From the NCBI RefSeq assembly GCF_014839805.1, contig NC_051139.1, forward strand, positions 4,588,001-4,652,000: a stretch of 64,000 nt of DNA, in the 5' to 3' direction. Below the pieces are notes generated by a model. That model did no database searches. It worked only from the letters and a program-made list of their open reading frames with translations, and was not told where the DNA came from. Source of the stretch: Manduca sexta. Taxonomy: Eukaryota; Arthropoda; Insecta; Lepidoptera; Sphingidae. This document shows positions 23,296 through 35,877 of the stretch, piece after piece. The position numbers and the translations under genes are program-made. The first letter of the stretch is position 1; every line of letters starts with the position of its first letter.

Positions 23296-24399
23296 ATCTA
23301 TAAACATAAATCTTCACATACAAACTTTTTATAATATTTAAATAAATATTTCGTCTAATCCATAGGCTGTCACTATTAAGCGATTTGAATTAATTAATTA
23401 TTCTACCATATACGGCCATAACTGTAATGTATTGACGCCCTTGACCGCCGAACACCTCTGTATTAAAGTTTTGGTAGATTTTCTTTATCTTCAAATTTCC
23501 CTATATTCGTAACATAATTAATTACCAATATAAGCTTTATTGGAATGAAATCAATTAACCAACCATACATCAACTCAGTACTAATAAAAAATATGACTCC
23601 TATTTTGCCGGTATCTTTTCTCTATTTTTCTCTTCAAGGACCTTATGTTGACTAAGTCCGATCTATTTTATTCAGATATTAGTCACAATAAGAGACCGAA
23701 ATAACTGAATACTTTTAATTTTTGGGCGCGGCATGTATATTATAATATATAACATAGAATAAATATTTATGTAAACCAAATGGTGATCTTTTACACATTT
23801 ATTATTTAAATCCGATATTTTGTTTTAATTATCAAATTGAATGTTTATTATAAGTGTTGATTGGTAATAATTAATTATTACAAAAAAAAACTCAAAAAAT
23901 TTGTAAATAATAAAGGCGTAATGAATAATAAATAGTCCTAGCCAAGTGAGGAGCTAATATTAAGAAACTCCTTGTAGGCAAAGATGCAGAGAACACGAAA
24001 ATGGGCATGAAACTAATGGCGTAATGACGTTGTAGGTGTTTCGGCTACTTCATTATGAGTCTTTAAATTCGCCACGATTCATTAATAAGTAATAGCTTCT
24101 TGCTAAAATCAAGGCAAAAGCAATGTTTTGCTGTCGAAGGTTCGATGATCCTTTGTATCGCCGCAAAAAATATTTTATCTAAATATTAATACAAATAAGA
24201 TGGACTCTCCAAAATAGATAGTTCTTTCTCCTTAAGTTCGATTGAAAGTTTTATACTCATAGTACTGTTTGTTCTGAGTATTCTAGAAATCATATTTTGT
24301 TGGTAGTTTCTGATACCTAATTTGCTTCATTCATTATTAATCCAGTGCTGGGTAAAGGCTTCCCTACCGGCCTTCCATACGTCTCTATCTAAAGCTTTC
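23296..24399. other. No gene seen
   Basis: AT-rich sequence. No open frame with splice support and no recognised repeat. Confidence 0.4.
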
Positions 24400-24656
24400 T
24401 GTACGCATACACATTACGCATTTATTCCTGAAGGGGCATGCAGAGGCGCAACTAGAGCACTCACCTTTCACCAAGTGTGTTCCGTTCCATGATGTTATAG
24501 GGGGCAAGCCTATCGTCATATCGGGCACATATTCCAGACTCCGGGCTAATTTTATGAAAAACCTAAATATCACTTTGCCCAACCAGGGATTAGAACCCAG
24601 GAACTCAGAGCGCTGCCGTACCGTGCATGTAGTACAACTACGCCACCGATACAGTC
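24400..24656 (-). mobile_element. tRNA-derived SINE type A
   Basis: Read on the minus strand, it has an A-box-like tcggtggcgtagttgta, a B box ggttctaatccc about 35 nt on, then the family body (tgggcaaagtgatattt, cccggagtctgga-like, gatatgacgatagg-like, tgcgcctctgc) and a gcgtaatgtgtatgcg tail. Pol III would transcribe it if intact. A 65-codon frame inside is not a gene. Confidence 0.8.
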
Positions 24657-25731
24657 TTTCTGCGATAAGATTATCTTATTTGACTCTTAGCTACCCAATG
24701 AAATACTAATCTTTTTTTGTGTACACGTCATTATTGTGCGAAAATTGCAATATTACCCAAAATACGTTTCCGTCTATTTACATAATGCCATTCTAAAACA
24801 TCCGCACTAACATTTATTACTTTTTTCCTCCTTCAAGTATTACTTAAACATTGACTATCGTTTTGACTCATATAAAATAATAAATACATTCTTTTAGGTG
24901 ACATTTTAATACAATTCTACATTTAAACGATTACACTGATCCCAAATCCAGACCACGCAAACTTTTGTAATAATTAAGCATTAAAATCTCGTATCGCATT
25001 CAGAGCATACCTTTCGTAAGTTAGATTTTCTTTGTTACTAGATGAAACGTAAAGACTCCGAATAAGTAATGTTTGTGAAATGATACCTTGACCGACATCG
25101 GACCTCCGTAGTGGCAGTATAGGTACGCTGTTATGCTAAATATTCGGTCCATGACTCAATCCTATTGTATAATATGCTGTCAAATAAGGATGGTATATTC
25201 GATTCTTTAACAGGTGGCTTATGTTGACAACTGTGTTCGGAATTGAATGAAATTTAAAGTAAAAGCAATAAGATTTGTCAAACATCGCTATAGTAAAAGC
25301 TATGTACCTGTAATTTGTAAACAGATGCCATTATTTTGATAAAAACAGTAACTTTCACTGTTACGGTCAATAAAGATAGGCTGTTAGTTAACTGTCAGAT
25401 TCATAGTAGTGTCTTGTTACGGCAACATGTTGACTGCGTCTGCGCAACTTAGTAATGAGATTATTTAATAGAAATACGCACTGGCACAAACATGAAGAAA
25501 ATATTAAGTAAGCATCAACGGATTAATTAAATATATTTAAATTAAATCTTCAATAGAGATAAGAAGGCCATGGGAACTAACTAGACGATTTGCATATTCT
25601 TTTTATAAAAATGCAGTCTTTAAAAATAAACGAATTATTAGTGGTGTCAAATTTAATCGATGTTCTTACAAATCACGTTACAATTTATTACTAAAAGTAT
25701 ACTCAAAAGTAAAGCTACGAAGCAATAAAAT
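24657..25731. other. No gene seen
   Basis: AT-rich; the segment 25,080-25,150 is less AT-rich without repeat match. Confidence 0.4.
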
Positions 25732-25976
25732 CTTACTTATTATAAATGCGACAGTTTGTGAGGATGGATGTGTGTATGTTTGTTCCTCTTTCATGAAAAA
25801 ACTACTGAATGGATTTGGATAAAACTTTACAGTAATATTGATTATACATCAGATTAACACATAGGCTACAATTTATAATGAATTTAGTCATAATATAATG
25901 ATACATATCAAGTAAGTCGGACAAAAAATATCCCGGAAAACTCCTTCACACGGGCGAAGCCTCGAGCAAAAGCTAG
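25732..25976 (+). mobile_element. Helitron-like nonautonomous element
   Basis: It reads attataaatgcgacagtttg, then gaggatggatgtgtgtatgt, ctactgaatggatttgg, tcccggaaaactccttc and gcgaagcctcgagcaaaag, and ends in CTAG followed by T. This is the clearest copy of the type whose 5' part carries the aaatgcgacagtttgtgag block. Confidence 0.65.
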
Positions 25977-26764
25977 TCATTTATAATTTGAAACTAATCA
26001 TAACTTGTAATTAATTATTTAATATAAAATGTTAAATAAAACAATCATTGTGTTCAAGTAATTAAAATCAACACAATGAAATGGAACCATTTTGTAACTA
26101 ATATAGTAAGAACACATTACGACCACTTGTCATGTAAAAATCCATATAACAACCACGCATTGTTCGAAAGTAAATGGAATACGGTTGACCAACTAGTAAA
26201 TGATAATACAACTATGTAATCACGGGGAAATAGCGGCGGGTTCTTTTTTATTGCAATGGTTGATTAATCTTGATGTGTAATGTTTAGGATTCACGTAATA
26301 ATATCACTTTTGTTCTAAAGATTTGAGTTCGATTTCGAATGAAGCTATTTAAATTTATTTAGTAATTAAAGTTTTTTTTCTCACATTTCGTGTTTGGCGT
26401 GTTAAATACATTTAAGAATACATGTTACATAATTTCAAGGAAAATGTAACTAGAAACGTACTTATAATTAAAAAAAAACTATTAATGAACCAATTCTAGA
26501 ATGTATATATATCGGTACATAACATAATCACAGAGGTTCAATACTAAACTACATAGCTATGTATTTCACATGTTTAAGCTTATTGGGACAGACTGTCGTA
26601 AGAAAACCCTGAATTTAGTTTACAAACTTTTCGTAACTGACTTCAGACGTCCAAATATTCACAGACTTGTTCTAAATTCAAACAGATATCGATCTTCTTT
26701 AAAGCACAACAGAAAAATAATTTGCATAACGGCGTGCATAATCGCTGAATGTGTATAGGCTGTG

Positions 26765-27080
26765 AAGCAACCGGCCTTTGTCAGCCATTTTTGTAAGTGA
26801 AAAACTTAGTGTTGGTGATGGCCGGTACCTTGTTCGCTCTAGTTCTAAAGATGGTGCATAACTTACTATTATAGGCAAAGTGGTAATGTTTTCCCCAACC
26901 TACTTCATAACCGAATTTCTGCCACGGTGCGGCGGCCGATCTCAATGGACATTAGCCAAGAACGCAGTAGATATTATGATGCAAGTGTGTGTGCAATACA
27001 CAGGTGCACTCTCTGTTTCTATCCTGTCATAGTCCGGTGAGACGACAATCCGACATGACCGAAGAGATATTAGCCGCTGA
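26765..27080 (+). repeat. Dispersed repeat, probable transposon fragment
   Basis: The stretch is much less AT-rich than its flanks. Blocks such as gaatttctgccacggtgcgg, gtgtgtgcaatacacaggtg and gacatgaccgaagagatat resemble repeats common in Lepidoptera (recalled, not computed). No second copy was seen in the window. No open frame of note. Confidence 0.4.
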
Positions 27081-27435
27081 TATAATTTGTGTTTTAAAAC
27101 TCGTTTTAACTTTCTTTGTTAGGTGATACAAATATTATCTTTTATAAAATGTTTTTGACTTATAGCTTTCCATTTCACATTCATTTCGATTTAAATATAT
27201 GGCCTATATTTATGAGTTATTTTAAATACAAAACCATAAACTTGTATTACAATAATATTTGTTTCGCACGTTTCACCACAAACACGTTATATTTTATGAA
27301 TAATTTGGTAACTTTTGCTTCGCAAAAATTTACTTTTACGGCTGCGGCTTAATAAATCTTTACTCGATTTAGAATTATTATGTTAGAAAAAATATTTTTC
27401 TAAAATACAATATGTATATTCATTTTATTATATAA

Positions 27436-27650
27436 CTAGCTTTTGCTCGCGGCTTCACCCGCATTTTAATAGTAGTAGTATTTTAATAGTATAGAAAAAG
27501 TTTCGCAATATATTTTCCCAGGATAGAAAGTAGCCTATGACCTTCCCAAGGTCTTAAACTATCTCCATACGAAATATCATAAAAATCCGTCTCGTAGATT
27601 CTGAGAAAATCGATAACAAACAGACAGAAAAGGGGACTTTTTTTTATAAC
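27436..27650 (-). mobile_element. Helitron-like fragment, reverse
   Basis: On the minus strand it ends gcgagcaaaagctag before T and carries aagaccttgggaaggtcat, gatagtttaagacc, tttggtatgg-like and gattttctcagaatct blocks, colinear with the copy at 6391. A taatagtagtagtattttaatag insertion lies near the 3' end. Confidence 0.6.
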
Positions 27651-28542
27651 AAGTATATATTTCAGTAAATACACCGACGGCTACAAACATCAGTTCACTC
27701 AGTAATAAGAGTTTTCTATAGTAATCATAAATTATGCGTCATCAAAACTCACATTCTCTGCGTCACATTATCTATATCGTGTTCTTACCGTTATAACCTA
27801 ACGTATACCTTTAAATCAAAAACAACATCAACAGCCCATTAGACCTCATAAAATTTCTATAAAAACTGTTAAAATTAATTTATATTCGCAACGTAAAACC
27901 CGTTATGGGCTGTTTTTGTAGGACAATGTACTTTTGGTCATCATTTGGCGCACCAATGATTTCATTTGAGACATCACACCTCTGCCTATAATAACATGTA
28001 TATAAAAATACGCGCCGTCTTTCTGTGATCTGTATAGTAAGTTTCGTACAAAAGTACGCACTTGTTACAAGAAGTGTAATCCAAATTGTGTTATAAAGAC
28101 TATCATTAGTTGTAATATGTTTTTCAGTTGACGAACTAATTTTTATCTCAGCTGATGTTCACTTTATGGATCTTTTTAAACTCAACCACAAATTAGAATA
28201 ATCATTTTTTTTAATTCGAAAGCAGCACGAAGGATTCCTAATTCGCTCTCAAAAAAAAATATCAGAAATATTTTTTTCATTTAAAGCTTGAAATTATTTC
28301 TTTTGATTAGAAGTTACGATTCACAATCGAAGTCAACCATGAATATAGTCACAATAATCTATAGACATTTTTAATATACGGGATTTCGTGAATCACTATG
28401 TCATTTACCTTAAAAGTATTGGCGGATCAGCATTCACATTCCTATTGTCCAGACTTTTATAATTAATTGATAGCTTTACGAATTTCATGGTATATTTAAT
28501 GCGTGACATTTTGTATTTGGTGATACCTCATTTACAAATCCT
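27651..28542. other. No gene seen
   Basis: AT-rich. No repeat match before the foldback at 28,543. Confidence 0.4.
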
Positions 28543-28817
28543 TTAAGGCGATACCTCAAGGTCCATTTTCATACATTTTGTTTCACCTTTAATCTGGGTA
28601 ACTAAACAAGTATTGGCAAGTAAAGAATTTAAATTCACGTCTAGTTAGTGATTAGTTCATCATGATTATTAATTATTTTTACATTTTTCTTTCAACTGCG
28701 AGAACTAATCACTAACTAGACGTGAATTTAAATTCTTTACTTGCCAATACTTGTTTAGTTACCCAGATTAAAGGTGAAACAAAATGTATGAAAATGGACC
28801 TTGAGGTATCGCCTTAA
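28543..28817. mobile_element. Perfect foldback element bounded by TTAA
   Basis: Arms 28,543-28,658 and 28,702-28,817 are exact reverse complements over all 116 nt and are separated by a 43-nt loop. The symmetry stops exactly at a TTAA on each side (28,543-28,546 and 28,814-28,817), beyond which the flanks differ. Insertion at TTAA is typical of piggyBac-type transposition, so this reads as a very young TTAA-flanked MITE with inverted repeats of about 112 bp. It contains no open frame. If transcribed it would form one long double-stranded hairpin. Confidence 0.8.
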
Positions 28818-30035
28818 GATTAGTATAATGGTGTAATAAAATATTTAATTTTTCTACACAAAAAAGTAATAATGTTCTTTTTTTAAATATTTAAAATTGA
28901 CTTTGCATTTTTGCCTATTTTGCTTTGACGACAGTTTTCAAAAATGGAAGCAGAAAATATTACATACACGGTTTTCTTGAACGAATTTACGTGATTATGT
29001 TGTAAAACTTTAAATTGTGACCAATATCAAAAGCCTCCGTACAGAGTTGTTCTTATTAATATTTAAATTTATTAATTAATTTTCAAACATTTGGAAACTT
29101 GTGTCTCATTATATCATCCACGTATTAATTGTTTCATATATTTAAAATGTATTTAATTTATACGAAAATTTCAATTTCAAATCTTCTTGACTACTGAATT
29201 TATAATTTTATTCTGCAGTCTTATATGCACACACCCTTTACATACATTTATTCATAGGGTATTGCCTTTTGATATTTCACATATCAGATCTAATATATAT
29301 ATCAGACTTGCCCCAAACCAAATACGTAACAAGTCGCTAGTTGTTTCATTAAATAACGATCAAATACACAAAGCACGTCATTGACCAAAAGGAAAACGAA
29401 CGGATAATTTTCACCGGCACCTGTTACGCGCGATTAACGGCGGCGGTAGCGGCGCATGCGTCGAAAAAAATAAAGCGGAGATTACAAAAAAAACGGATTG
29501 CTATTACAGTAAGTAAACGCTCACAAATAATTATGCGCGATATTTCTTAATTGTTCGTCTTGCGAAAGTCCGCAGTTTTTTCCGGCAAATTTTCCCAAGC
29601 GTTCCATTCATGTGTGTGTAATGAAAGTAACATTCAAATACTCTGTCGAAATATTTTTTTTCGTAAACCAACAAGATTAATATTTATTTGACGCGACATT
29701 GAGGACCATATGATAATGACCGAAATAAATATCGTGGTTACGAAACACCGACGTATATTAAATCGCGGACAAATATAATATCGGATTGTTAACAAGTTGA
29801 ACGTGATTGTCCATTAAAAGCCGGTAATTATGACGCGCATGCGTTCGAAAGTACTTTTTATGTTGACAGTATTAATTTCCTACATTGTAACAACGTTTGA
29901 AAATTGCTTCTGATTTTCACCAATTAATTTAATCAATGCAATTTTTTCAAACACCGTTAAAAAATACAGCTAATAACATCAAAATTATTAAACAAAAAAA
30001 TCCTGCAAAATCCACAAAAACTCCTGAAAATCCTC
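28818..30035. other. No coding sequence seen; likely first-intron DNA
   Basis: If the exon at 30,038 is real, this is the start of its intron. Less AT-rich patches at 29,410-29,500 (with cggcggcggtagcggcgcat) and 29,690-29,850 match no repeat and are candidates for intronic enhancers. Confidence 0.35.
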
Positions 30036-30037
30036 AC

Positions 30038-30086
30038 CTGTTATGAGAGCGAGTGTAAAAAGCGCCAATGCGCCGTAAGACCTCAT
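30038..30086 (-). CDS. Predicted first coding exon with signal peptide
   Basis: On the minus strand an ATG in the context AACGATGA, with an in-frame TGA 18 nt upstream, opens a frame MRSYGALALFTLALIT. This is a short N-terminus with one arginine followed by a hydrophobic run, as in a secretory signal peptide. After 49 nt it meets a consensus 5' splice site, ACAG then GTGAGG, so the exon ends in phase 1. It sits next to a CpG-rich block, unlike the surrounding intron-like DNA, as expected for a promoter-proximal exon. The rest of the gene would lie to the left on the minus strand, beyond a long intron. The product would be secreted or a type I membrane protein; its identity cannot be told. Confidence 0.45.
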
Positions 30087-30320
30087 CGTTAGGCACACAG
30101 ATCACGGTGTTCAGTACACAACACAGGCACTATTCACCACCGAAGCATCACGTACGCGCGAGAGCTCAGCGCGCGAGCGCGGGAGTAATGCTCGTTGCGG
30201 CAGCGGTCGCACCACGCTACCGCCGTGGTGGGGCGGTTGCGATACAATTGTTAAACTTGAAGGCTTCGGGAGTCGGTGATGGTGACGGCGGACGACGATT
30301 ACTCCGCTAATACCATCGTA
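30087..30320 (-). promoter_or_regulatory. CpG-rich block, likely promoter and 5' leader
   Basis: Upstream of the predicted start on the minus strand is a GC-rich, CpG-dense segment (gcgcgcgagcgcgg around 30,168-30,182; accgccgtggtggggcgg). It contrasts sharply with the AT-rich flanks. No TATA box in a convincing place was found, so a dispersed CpG promoter is more likely. The 80-codon plus-strand frame here follows from GC content and is not taken as a gene. Confidence 0.4.
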
Positions 30321-31038
30321 TTAGCTAACCATCGTGTTATTTGTTTTGTAATTAGTAATTTAAACTTGCTTAAGTGACTTCTTTTGAAGTGTTATCAGCT
30401 TAATATTTTTTTTAAGAAACATTAGAATATATTAAGTGGGACCTATAAAAAGGTCGGTGTTAGATGCGATAGAATATTTTTTACATTTTTATTAATTTAT
30501 CATTTAAGTAAACAAAATACCAAGCAGATATCAATATGTAAACAATTTCAGAAATATTCAGTAAGCCTAAATATTTGCAACTTAACTAATAAACGCTGAA
30601 GGAATGGCCAACTCTCAAGGGTTACGGAAGTGAGCGAAATGTCAGGGATTCGGTATAAGGCGGATACAGGACAGTAATGCATGTTATAGCCAATAAATAG
30701 TACAAAATACTTATGTTATTGACGATTAACGTCTGCTGGATCATCGATATGAATGTTAACATATTTTATGAGGTGAAAAATTAAACATTCGAAATTTAAA
30801 TTCAAGATCCAGTTATAAAAGGATTTTATTTTTCACATTGGTTCAATAAAACCAAACTTTCAAAGAAGTGTTTTGTACCTAAAATTATGCTAATAGGAAT
30901 GTATAATGAAAACAAAGGATGAAAGTTTTAGTAGAGTAGAACTGAACAGCGTTAATTCCAAAAAGATGTTGAGGTTTGTAAATCAAAAAAACTAAAACAA
31001 TTTAAAATGATATTTAGGAAAGATGTTGTTGATGTGTT
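30321..31038. other. No gene seen
   Basis: AT-rich. The segment 30,600-30,670 is somewhat GC-denser without any repeat match. Confidence 0.4.
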
Positions 31039-31285
31039 GACTGCCTCGTTGACGTAGTATTACGGTACGACTTAAGTGCTGAGATCTTGGGTTCGCTCCC
31101 CAAAAGAACAAAGTAATATTAGATATATCAACTCAGCACTAGCCCGGAGTCCGAAATTTACACACGATGTTACGATAGTCTCGCCCGATATCACACCATG
31201 GGACGGAATACATACGGTGAAATCTGGGTGCAACAGTTGCGCCTCTGCCTGCCCGTTCGGAGATAGAACGCGTAAGTGTGTGTGT
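31039..31285 (+). mobile_element. tRNA-derived SINE type A, full length
   Basis: The head reads gactgcctcgttgacgtagt (A box) and, at 31,089-31,099, gggttcgctcc (B box). The body has actagcccggagtccgaaat, ctcgcccgatatcacacc, cagttgcgcctctgcctgcc and a cgcgtaagtgtgtgtgt tail. It is the best plus-strand copy of the family. The 86-codon frame inside it is incidental. Confidence 0.85.
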
Positions 31286-31443
31286 CAGTGGCGAAGGGTC
31301 CATGTAAGCCGATTCTTGCCGGCTTCACTTTCGTAAATCATGTGATATGTAATAATTATCATTAGTACGATTTGCAGATCGCATTTATGCATATTATTAC
31401 CAATGTCGGGTTCCCTTTTGGTAAATGTCACCCTACACTACTG
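31286..31443 (+). mobile_element. hAT-like MITE joined to a SINE tail
   Basis: It begins cagtggcgaagggtccatg directly after the SINE's (GT)n tail and shares gtaagccgattcttgccggc and atttgcagatcgcatttatg with the copies at 13,365 and 33,446. The right end near ccctacactactg is a degraded inverse of the start. The TSD is not clear. Confidence 0.55.
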
Positions 31444-33445
31444 GTGTATGTTGAGATGGTTAGTAACAGGATCTAAGGTCACATAGTACTTCCAATCATA
31501 TCATACGTCACTAAGTACCCTCCCACAGCTAAAATATAGTCTGTCATAATATCGCGTACATGTCTCATTTACATAAATCGAATATAATTTTATAATACAT
31601 CCTACACATGACAACTGACGCGACAAAATAAGGTGACATTAAACAGGCCTCAAATATCAAGGGAATACGATTTCCGGTTTCTTCTATATCTTTATTACGC
31701 TTGTTACTTATCAATTCTTAAATATAACTAGTATTTTTATATGAGAGATGAATTATAATACTGATTTACTTTATTGAATATATAATGTCATTCCACGTAA
31801 AAAAATAAAAATTTTACTAGTCGATACTACCATCATAATCAATTATATACATGAATATTATATACAGGAAGTTAAGGTACATAATATTTCCATATCTTGT
31901 TCTACAAGTGAAAAAAATTGCACTTATCATTCGATATATTCACATACAAGTTCACATCCTTTTCCGGTATCAGAAGTATATAGAACAACATTGCTGCGGC
32001 AATACCTAAGATCAGGTTGGCGTTTGGTCACATCGAAACAAATTTTAGAGGATAACGCTAACGGCTAAACGTTATAACGAGCACCCGTTGATGTCTTTTA
32101 TATAGAGTTCAAGTTGCTCTAGGACTCTAGCTCGAAATACTATAGTAACAACTACATCAAACCTTTGAATTTTTCTGATTTACAAGCTATTGCTACTAGT
32201 GAATAGGTTCTTCTATTATTACTTGAATTACAATCCTTATATCTTAAAAACATGAACAGTCTCTTAAGACAGTTTTCTTATAGTTAGAACAGTTAATATA
32301 ACTGACTTTACTATCTCATCTTTAAATCCACCCTGTATACTATTCTTCTATTTAAGTTAAATAGTACAGTGTAATAGACTTTGTAGCTAGAGTTATTAAT
32401 AATTACTGATCTTTAAATCAGGAAACACAACATAGTACCGGGCTCTGTAATTTAAGGATTAGGCGATATCTGAGTGGAACGAGTTTAAGACGCAATTAAG
32501 TAGTGTAGTACCTAGTATGTTCTTTAAATACTAGCATAGTATAATTTAATTCGCTTTGTTACTAACACTTCTAGGGAATTTTATTCTGAAATAAATTATG
32601 ATTTGATTTGATATCGGCTATAATAAAAGTCTAAGCGTAAAATTATAATTTACCAAATTTAATTAAAAAATATAAAATTGTTTTTGCAACACCGAGCCAA
32701 ATCTTATCAAATGCATTAAATCCATTAAAACTCATCATCACGCAACCGTAGCGGCGACATCAAACGGAGCACGACGCCCAATGCACCAGTGCACTGTGAT
32801 GTAACTGTCCAAAACTTGTCTTAGGCTTCGTCCACACTAAAGTACCAGCATGTATGTTTTTTTATAAAAAAAACTGGACAAATACACTTTTTTTACTTAT
32901 TAATTTATTATCAGGATTTACGAGGCCTGTGTTATATATTTATAATGTTACACATTTATTTCTATACGACATTTAGTCTTCACAAGACTCTTTAGCACAT
33001 TTTTAAGTGCAAAAAAAACCTATGGAGAGTATCGCTCACTTATAGTCTCTATAATCCCCCTTAATTTGAGATACAACACTACTTAAAAAAAAAATAGAAA
33101 AAACTTTTTATTTAGCTCATTCTCAAAACACAACGGTTTCACAATAGTATAATGCAGACCTTCTATTATTCAGTACGAATGTTTTCTTCAAGAATATTGT
33201 CATGCCTAGTGTATACAGTCCATAAGAGCCAAAAATGCGTGATGTAGGCCACGGTATACTTTCGTTTTCGCCGGGTGCGTATTGACAAATGCACCGTGAT
33301 CGCAATACTGTACCTTGTTACAGGCATGAGGAAACCTTTTCAAAAACATGGTTAATTGGTTGATAAATATGGTTTTGTTATTGCAAGTAAAGTTATTCAT
33401 ATGCTGAGGACATTAATTTTTAAGTACTTATCTCTATGACACTAT
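31444..33445. other. No gene seen
   Basis: AT-rich. The patches 32,690-32,830 (with cgtagcggcgacatcaaac) and 33,230-33,340 are less AT-rich. The second has overlapping open frames on the minus strand but no splice support. Confidence 0.4.
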
Positions 33446-33645
33446 AAGTGGCGACGAGTCCATGTAACCTTATTTCTGTCGGCTTCCCGTATTTATGTAG
33501 AGTCTAATTTCTACCGGCTTCTCTTTATGTAAAATTTATGTAGAGTTTAATTATCATTAGAAAGATTTGCAGACTGTATTTATGCATATTAGTATCTAAA
33601 AGTTGTTTCAGGTTCCCTTCCGGAAAATTTCACCTTTCAAGACTG
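33446..33645 (+). mobile_element. hAT-like MITE, third copy
   Basis: It starts agtggcgacgagtccatgta and contains a duplicated ttctgtcggcttccc or ttctaccggcttctc block followed by tttgcagactgtatttatgc. It is colinear with the copy at 31,286 apart from the internal duplication. Confidence 0.6.
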
Positions 33646-34337
33646 TTGTATACCCTTACCCCATGTATTATCGGGCTATCAAAATAATAGTTATTAAAAA
33701 TAGACTTTATTTTATGCCCATTAAGATCAACTACCATGTGATTAACGGCAACTGTTTGAGAGTTACCTTAATGGTCATAAAATAGAGTTCACTTTTGTTA
33801 ATTCCCTTTCCAACAGCCCGGTCATATATAGGTAGAGCATAATAATGACATTTATCTGCATAATTACTAAATTATCTTAATAGCAATTATCAAAAATAAT
33901 ATAAACTAAGTAATTATAATTTAAATAAATTGTTATTACCGTATTATTATAATATTATATTGCGATTAAATGACGAAACTTCAACTATGTTTTGTCTTTC
34001 TTTTGAGCTGTAGCCATCATTTGCCAAACATATGATAATTATTATCAAGTTCAATATAATATACCATATGAAAGAAAAGTCTTTTTCAATACAAAACCCA
34101 ATCTATTTACCAATCTGTATAATTATTGCCACATACTTATTACAATATTTATTACACTTGTCCAACATGCGAAGCGAAATAATTACGTTTATAATAAATA
34201 TATGCCTTTAGGCGATTGACAGTCCAGTTTTGCTAATAATACACGAGTGAAATAGATGGTTCCTGATATCAAAATATACTCATAGTGCGTTAGAAGGCAA
34301 TTGTGATACAGAGTAAATTTTTTTCATTGGTATGAAT
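33646..34337. other. No gene seen
   Basis: AT-rich single-copy sequence, including a nearly pure A/T segment at 33,860-33,960. Confidence 0.4.
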
Positions 34338-34520
34338 GACGAGACGAGCTTGCCGTTCGCCTGATGGTAAGCGATACGACCGCCCATAAACAGTAGAAAA
34401 ACCCTTTAACACGTTGAATTACAATGTATTGTTTAGTATTCCACTGCGCTCGCCATCCTGAGACGTGAGATGCTAAGTCTTTTTATGTCCAGTAGTAGTA
34501 GTTACACTGGCTAAAATGTC
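34338..34520 (+). repeat. Dispersed repeat C (cgcctgatggtaagcgat family), 5' part
   Basis: Blocks in order: gacgagcttgccgttcgcct, gatggtaagcgatacgaccg, cccataaacagtagaaa, ttgaattacaatgtattgtt, tattccactgcgctcgcc, atgtccagtag, tacactggctaaaatg. The same order is found at 40,097 and 60,205. The class is unknown; a LINE-derived or SINE-like nonautonomous unit is possible. Confidence 0.75.
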
Positions 34521-34654
34521 ATTTAATATATTATAATTACCCCGCAACACCCCCACTCAAAAGGAGGTGGGGCGCGTCTTCATGGAACGAATGACTTATT
34601 ATACGTGTGTTATTATATTTTTAAATCAAGCTAGTAATCATTAGAAGGAAAACA

Positions 34655-34914
34655 AAGACACGTCACACCGTCATCTCCGAAGGGGTTAGCAGTGGTTTAA
34701 CTAAGGCCATTTTTCACCATGTGGTCTGTCCCATGATGTAATTGGAGCGAGCCTATCGCCATATCGGGCACAAATTTCAGACTCCGGATTAATACAGAGC
34801 CAATAAACCCAATATCACTATGCCCGACCCGGGATTAGATCTCACGACCTTACCGCAGTGGTTAAAACTGTAAGCGTACCCCGTACGCAATATAACTACG
34901 CTACCGAAGCAGTC
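34655..34914 (-). mobile_element. tRNA-derived SINE type A
   Basis: The minus-strand head (gactgcttcggtagcgtag) and B-box region (gagatctaatcccgggtcgg) precede the body with cccgatatggcgataggctc. The B box is mutated (gatctaatccc). A 20-odd-bp insertion lies between the boxes. Confidence 0.75.
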
Positions 34915-35877
34915 AATTTAATACTAAGCAAAAATATACAATAAATAACATAAAATTTACTAATGATACCAAAACTTAGGGAATGTTAAAGTAGGAAGCC
35001 GTTTGTTAGACATGATTACTTATTCAAGATAAACAAAATAATGCCGATTATTATTAGCATAAGTGAATGTAAAAAAGAAAGAATCTACATTAATGGACTA
35101 ATTAAGTAATTAGCGATGTTTAATTAAGCAAGCGTTACCCAACATAATCTATTGCTCGCTCTACATATAGAATTGCACATAATATACATAAGTAATAAAA
35201 ATTTATTTTTATAACACGCTCCTCAGTAAAATACAATAGTTTACAATTCATGAAACTATTATTAGAATTTTCAATAATACACGATCTTATGTACAACCAG
35301 CCACAAAAGTAACAGACGTTTTTTCGTTAAAATAAACGTCAGACAGTTTACTTTAATGTAGATAAAGGAAAATTAATATTTCAATTGAAGTTAATATGTA
35401 CCACCATTCTGATGTTTTGATTTTTTTAATTGCTGTTGAGGCTGTCTGTACCACTGTCTTAATCCAACTAATAACCCAACTGCACATTTATATAGAAATA
35501 GAGACTAAGAAAGAGACAGGTTACAGCCACAGTCGCTTACCCAATACTATATTCAAATGATTTCCGGTGACTTTTAATTGTTAAATATTATAATTTTGGT
35601 AAGTGTCGCCACCGGACATTACAACGTACTCCAAAATTATTCTAATCACATGAACATTTCCTTGTTTTTTCTTCCTTTCTGATGCAATTTTAATTAAGGA
35701 TACGTTATTGAAACTAAGACTCTGTTTTATGGCAAGCGTCAGACGCGCGTTTTTAAAACGCGGGTTTACAACTACATATATTTTGAATTCATTTTTTATG
35801 TATTCGTTCAAAATATCTGCATTGTTAGTTGTTAACGTTTAACGCTCCACATATATATATTTTTATAATATAATATT
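34915..35877. other. No gene seen
   Basis: AT-rich. No repeat match except generic A/T runs. Confidence 0.4.

Noticed and set aside
30068..30310. 80-codon plus-strand frame rich in Arg and Ala
   Set aside because: It is explained by CpG-rich promoter-like DNA, where stops are rare. The opposite strand has the better start, signal peptide and donor.
31076..31336. 86-codon frame with CNSCASACPFGDR cysteine pattern
   Set aside because: The cysteine pattern comes from the SINE type A body (the same reading occurs at 24,385-24,582), not from a metal-binding protein.
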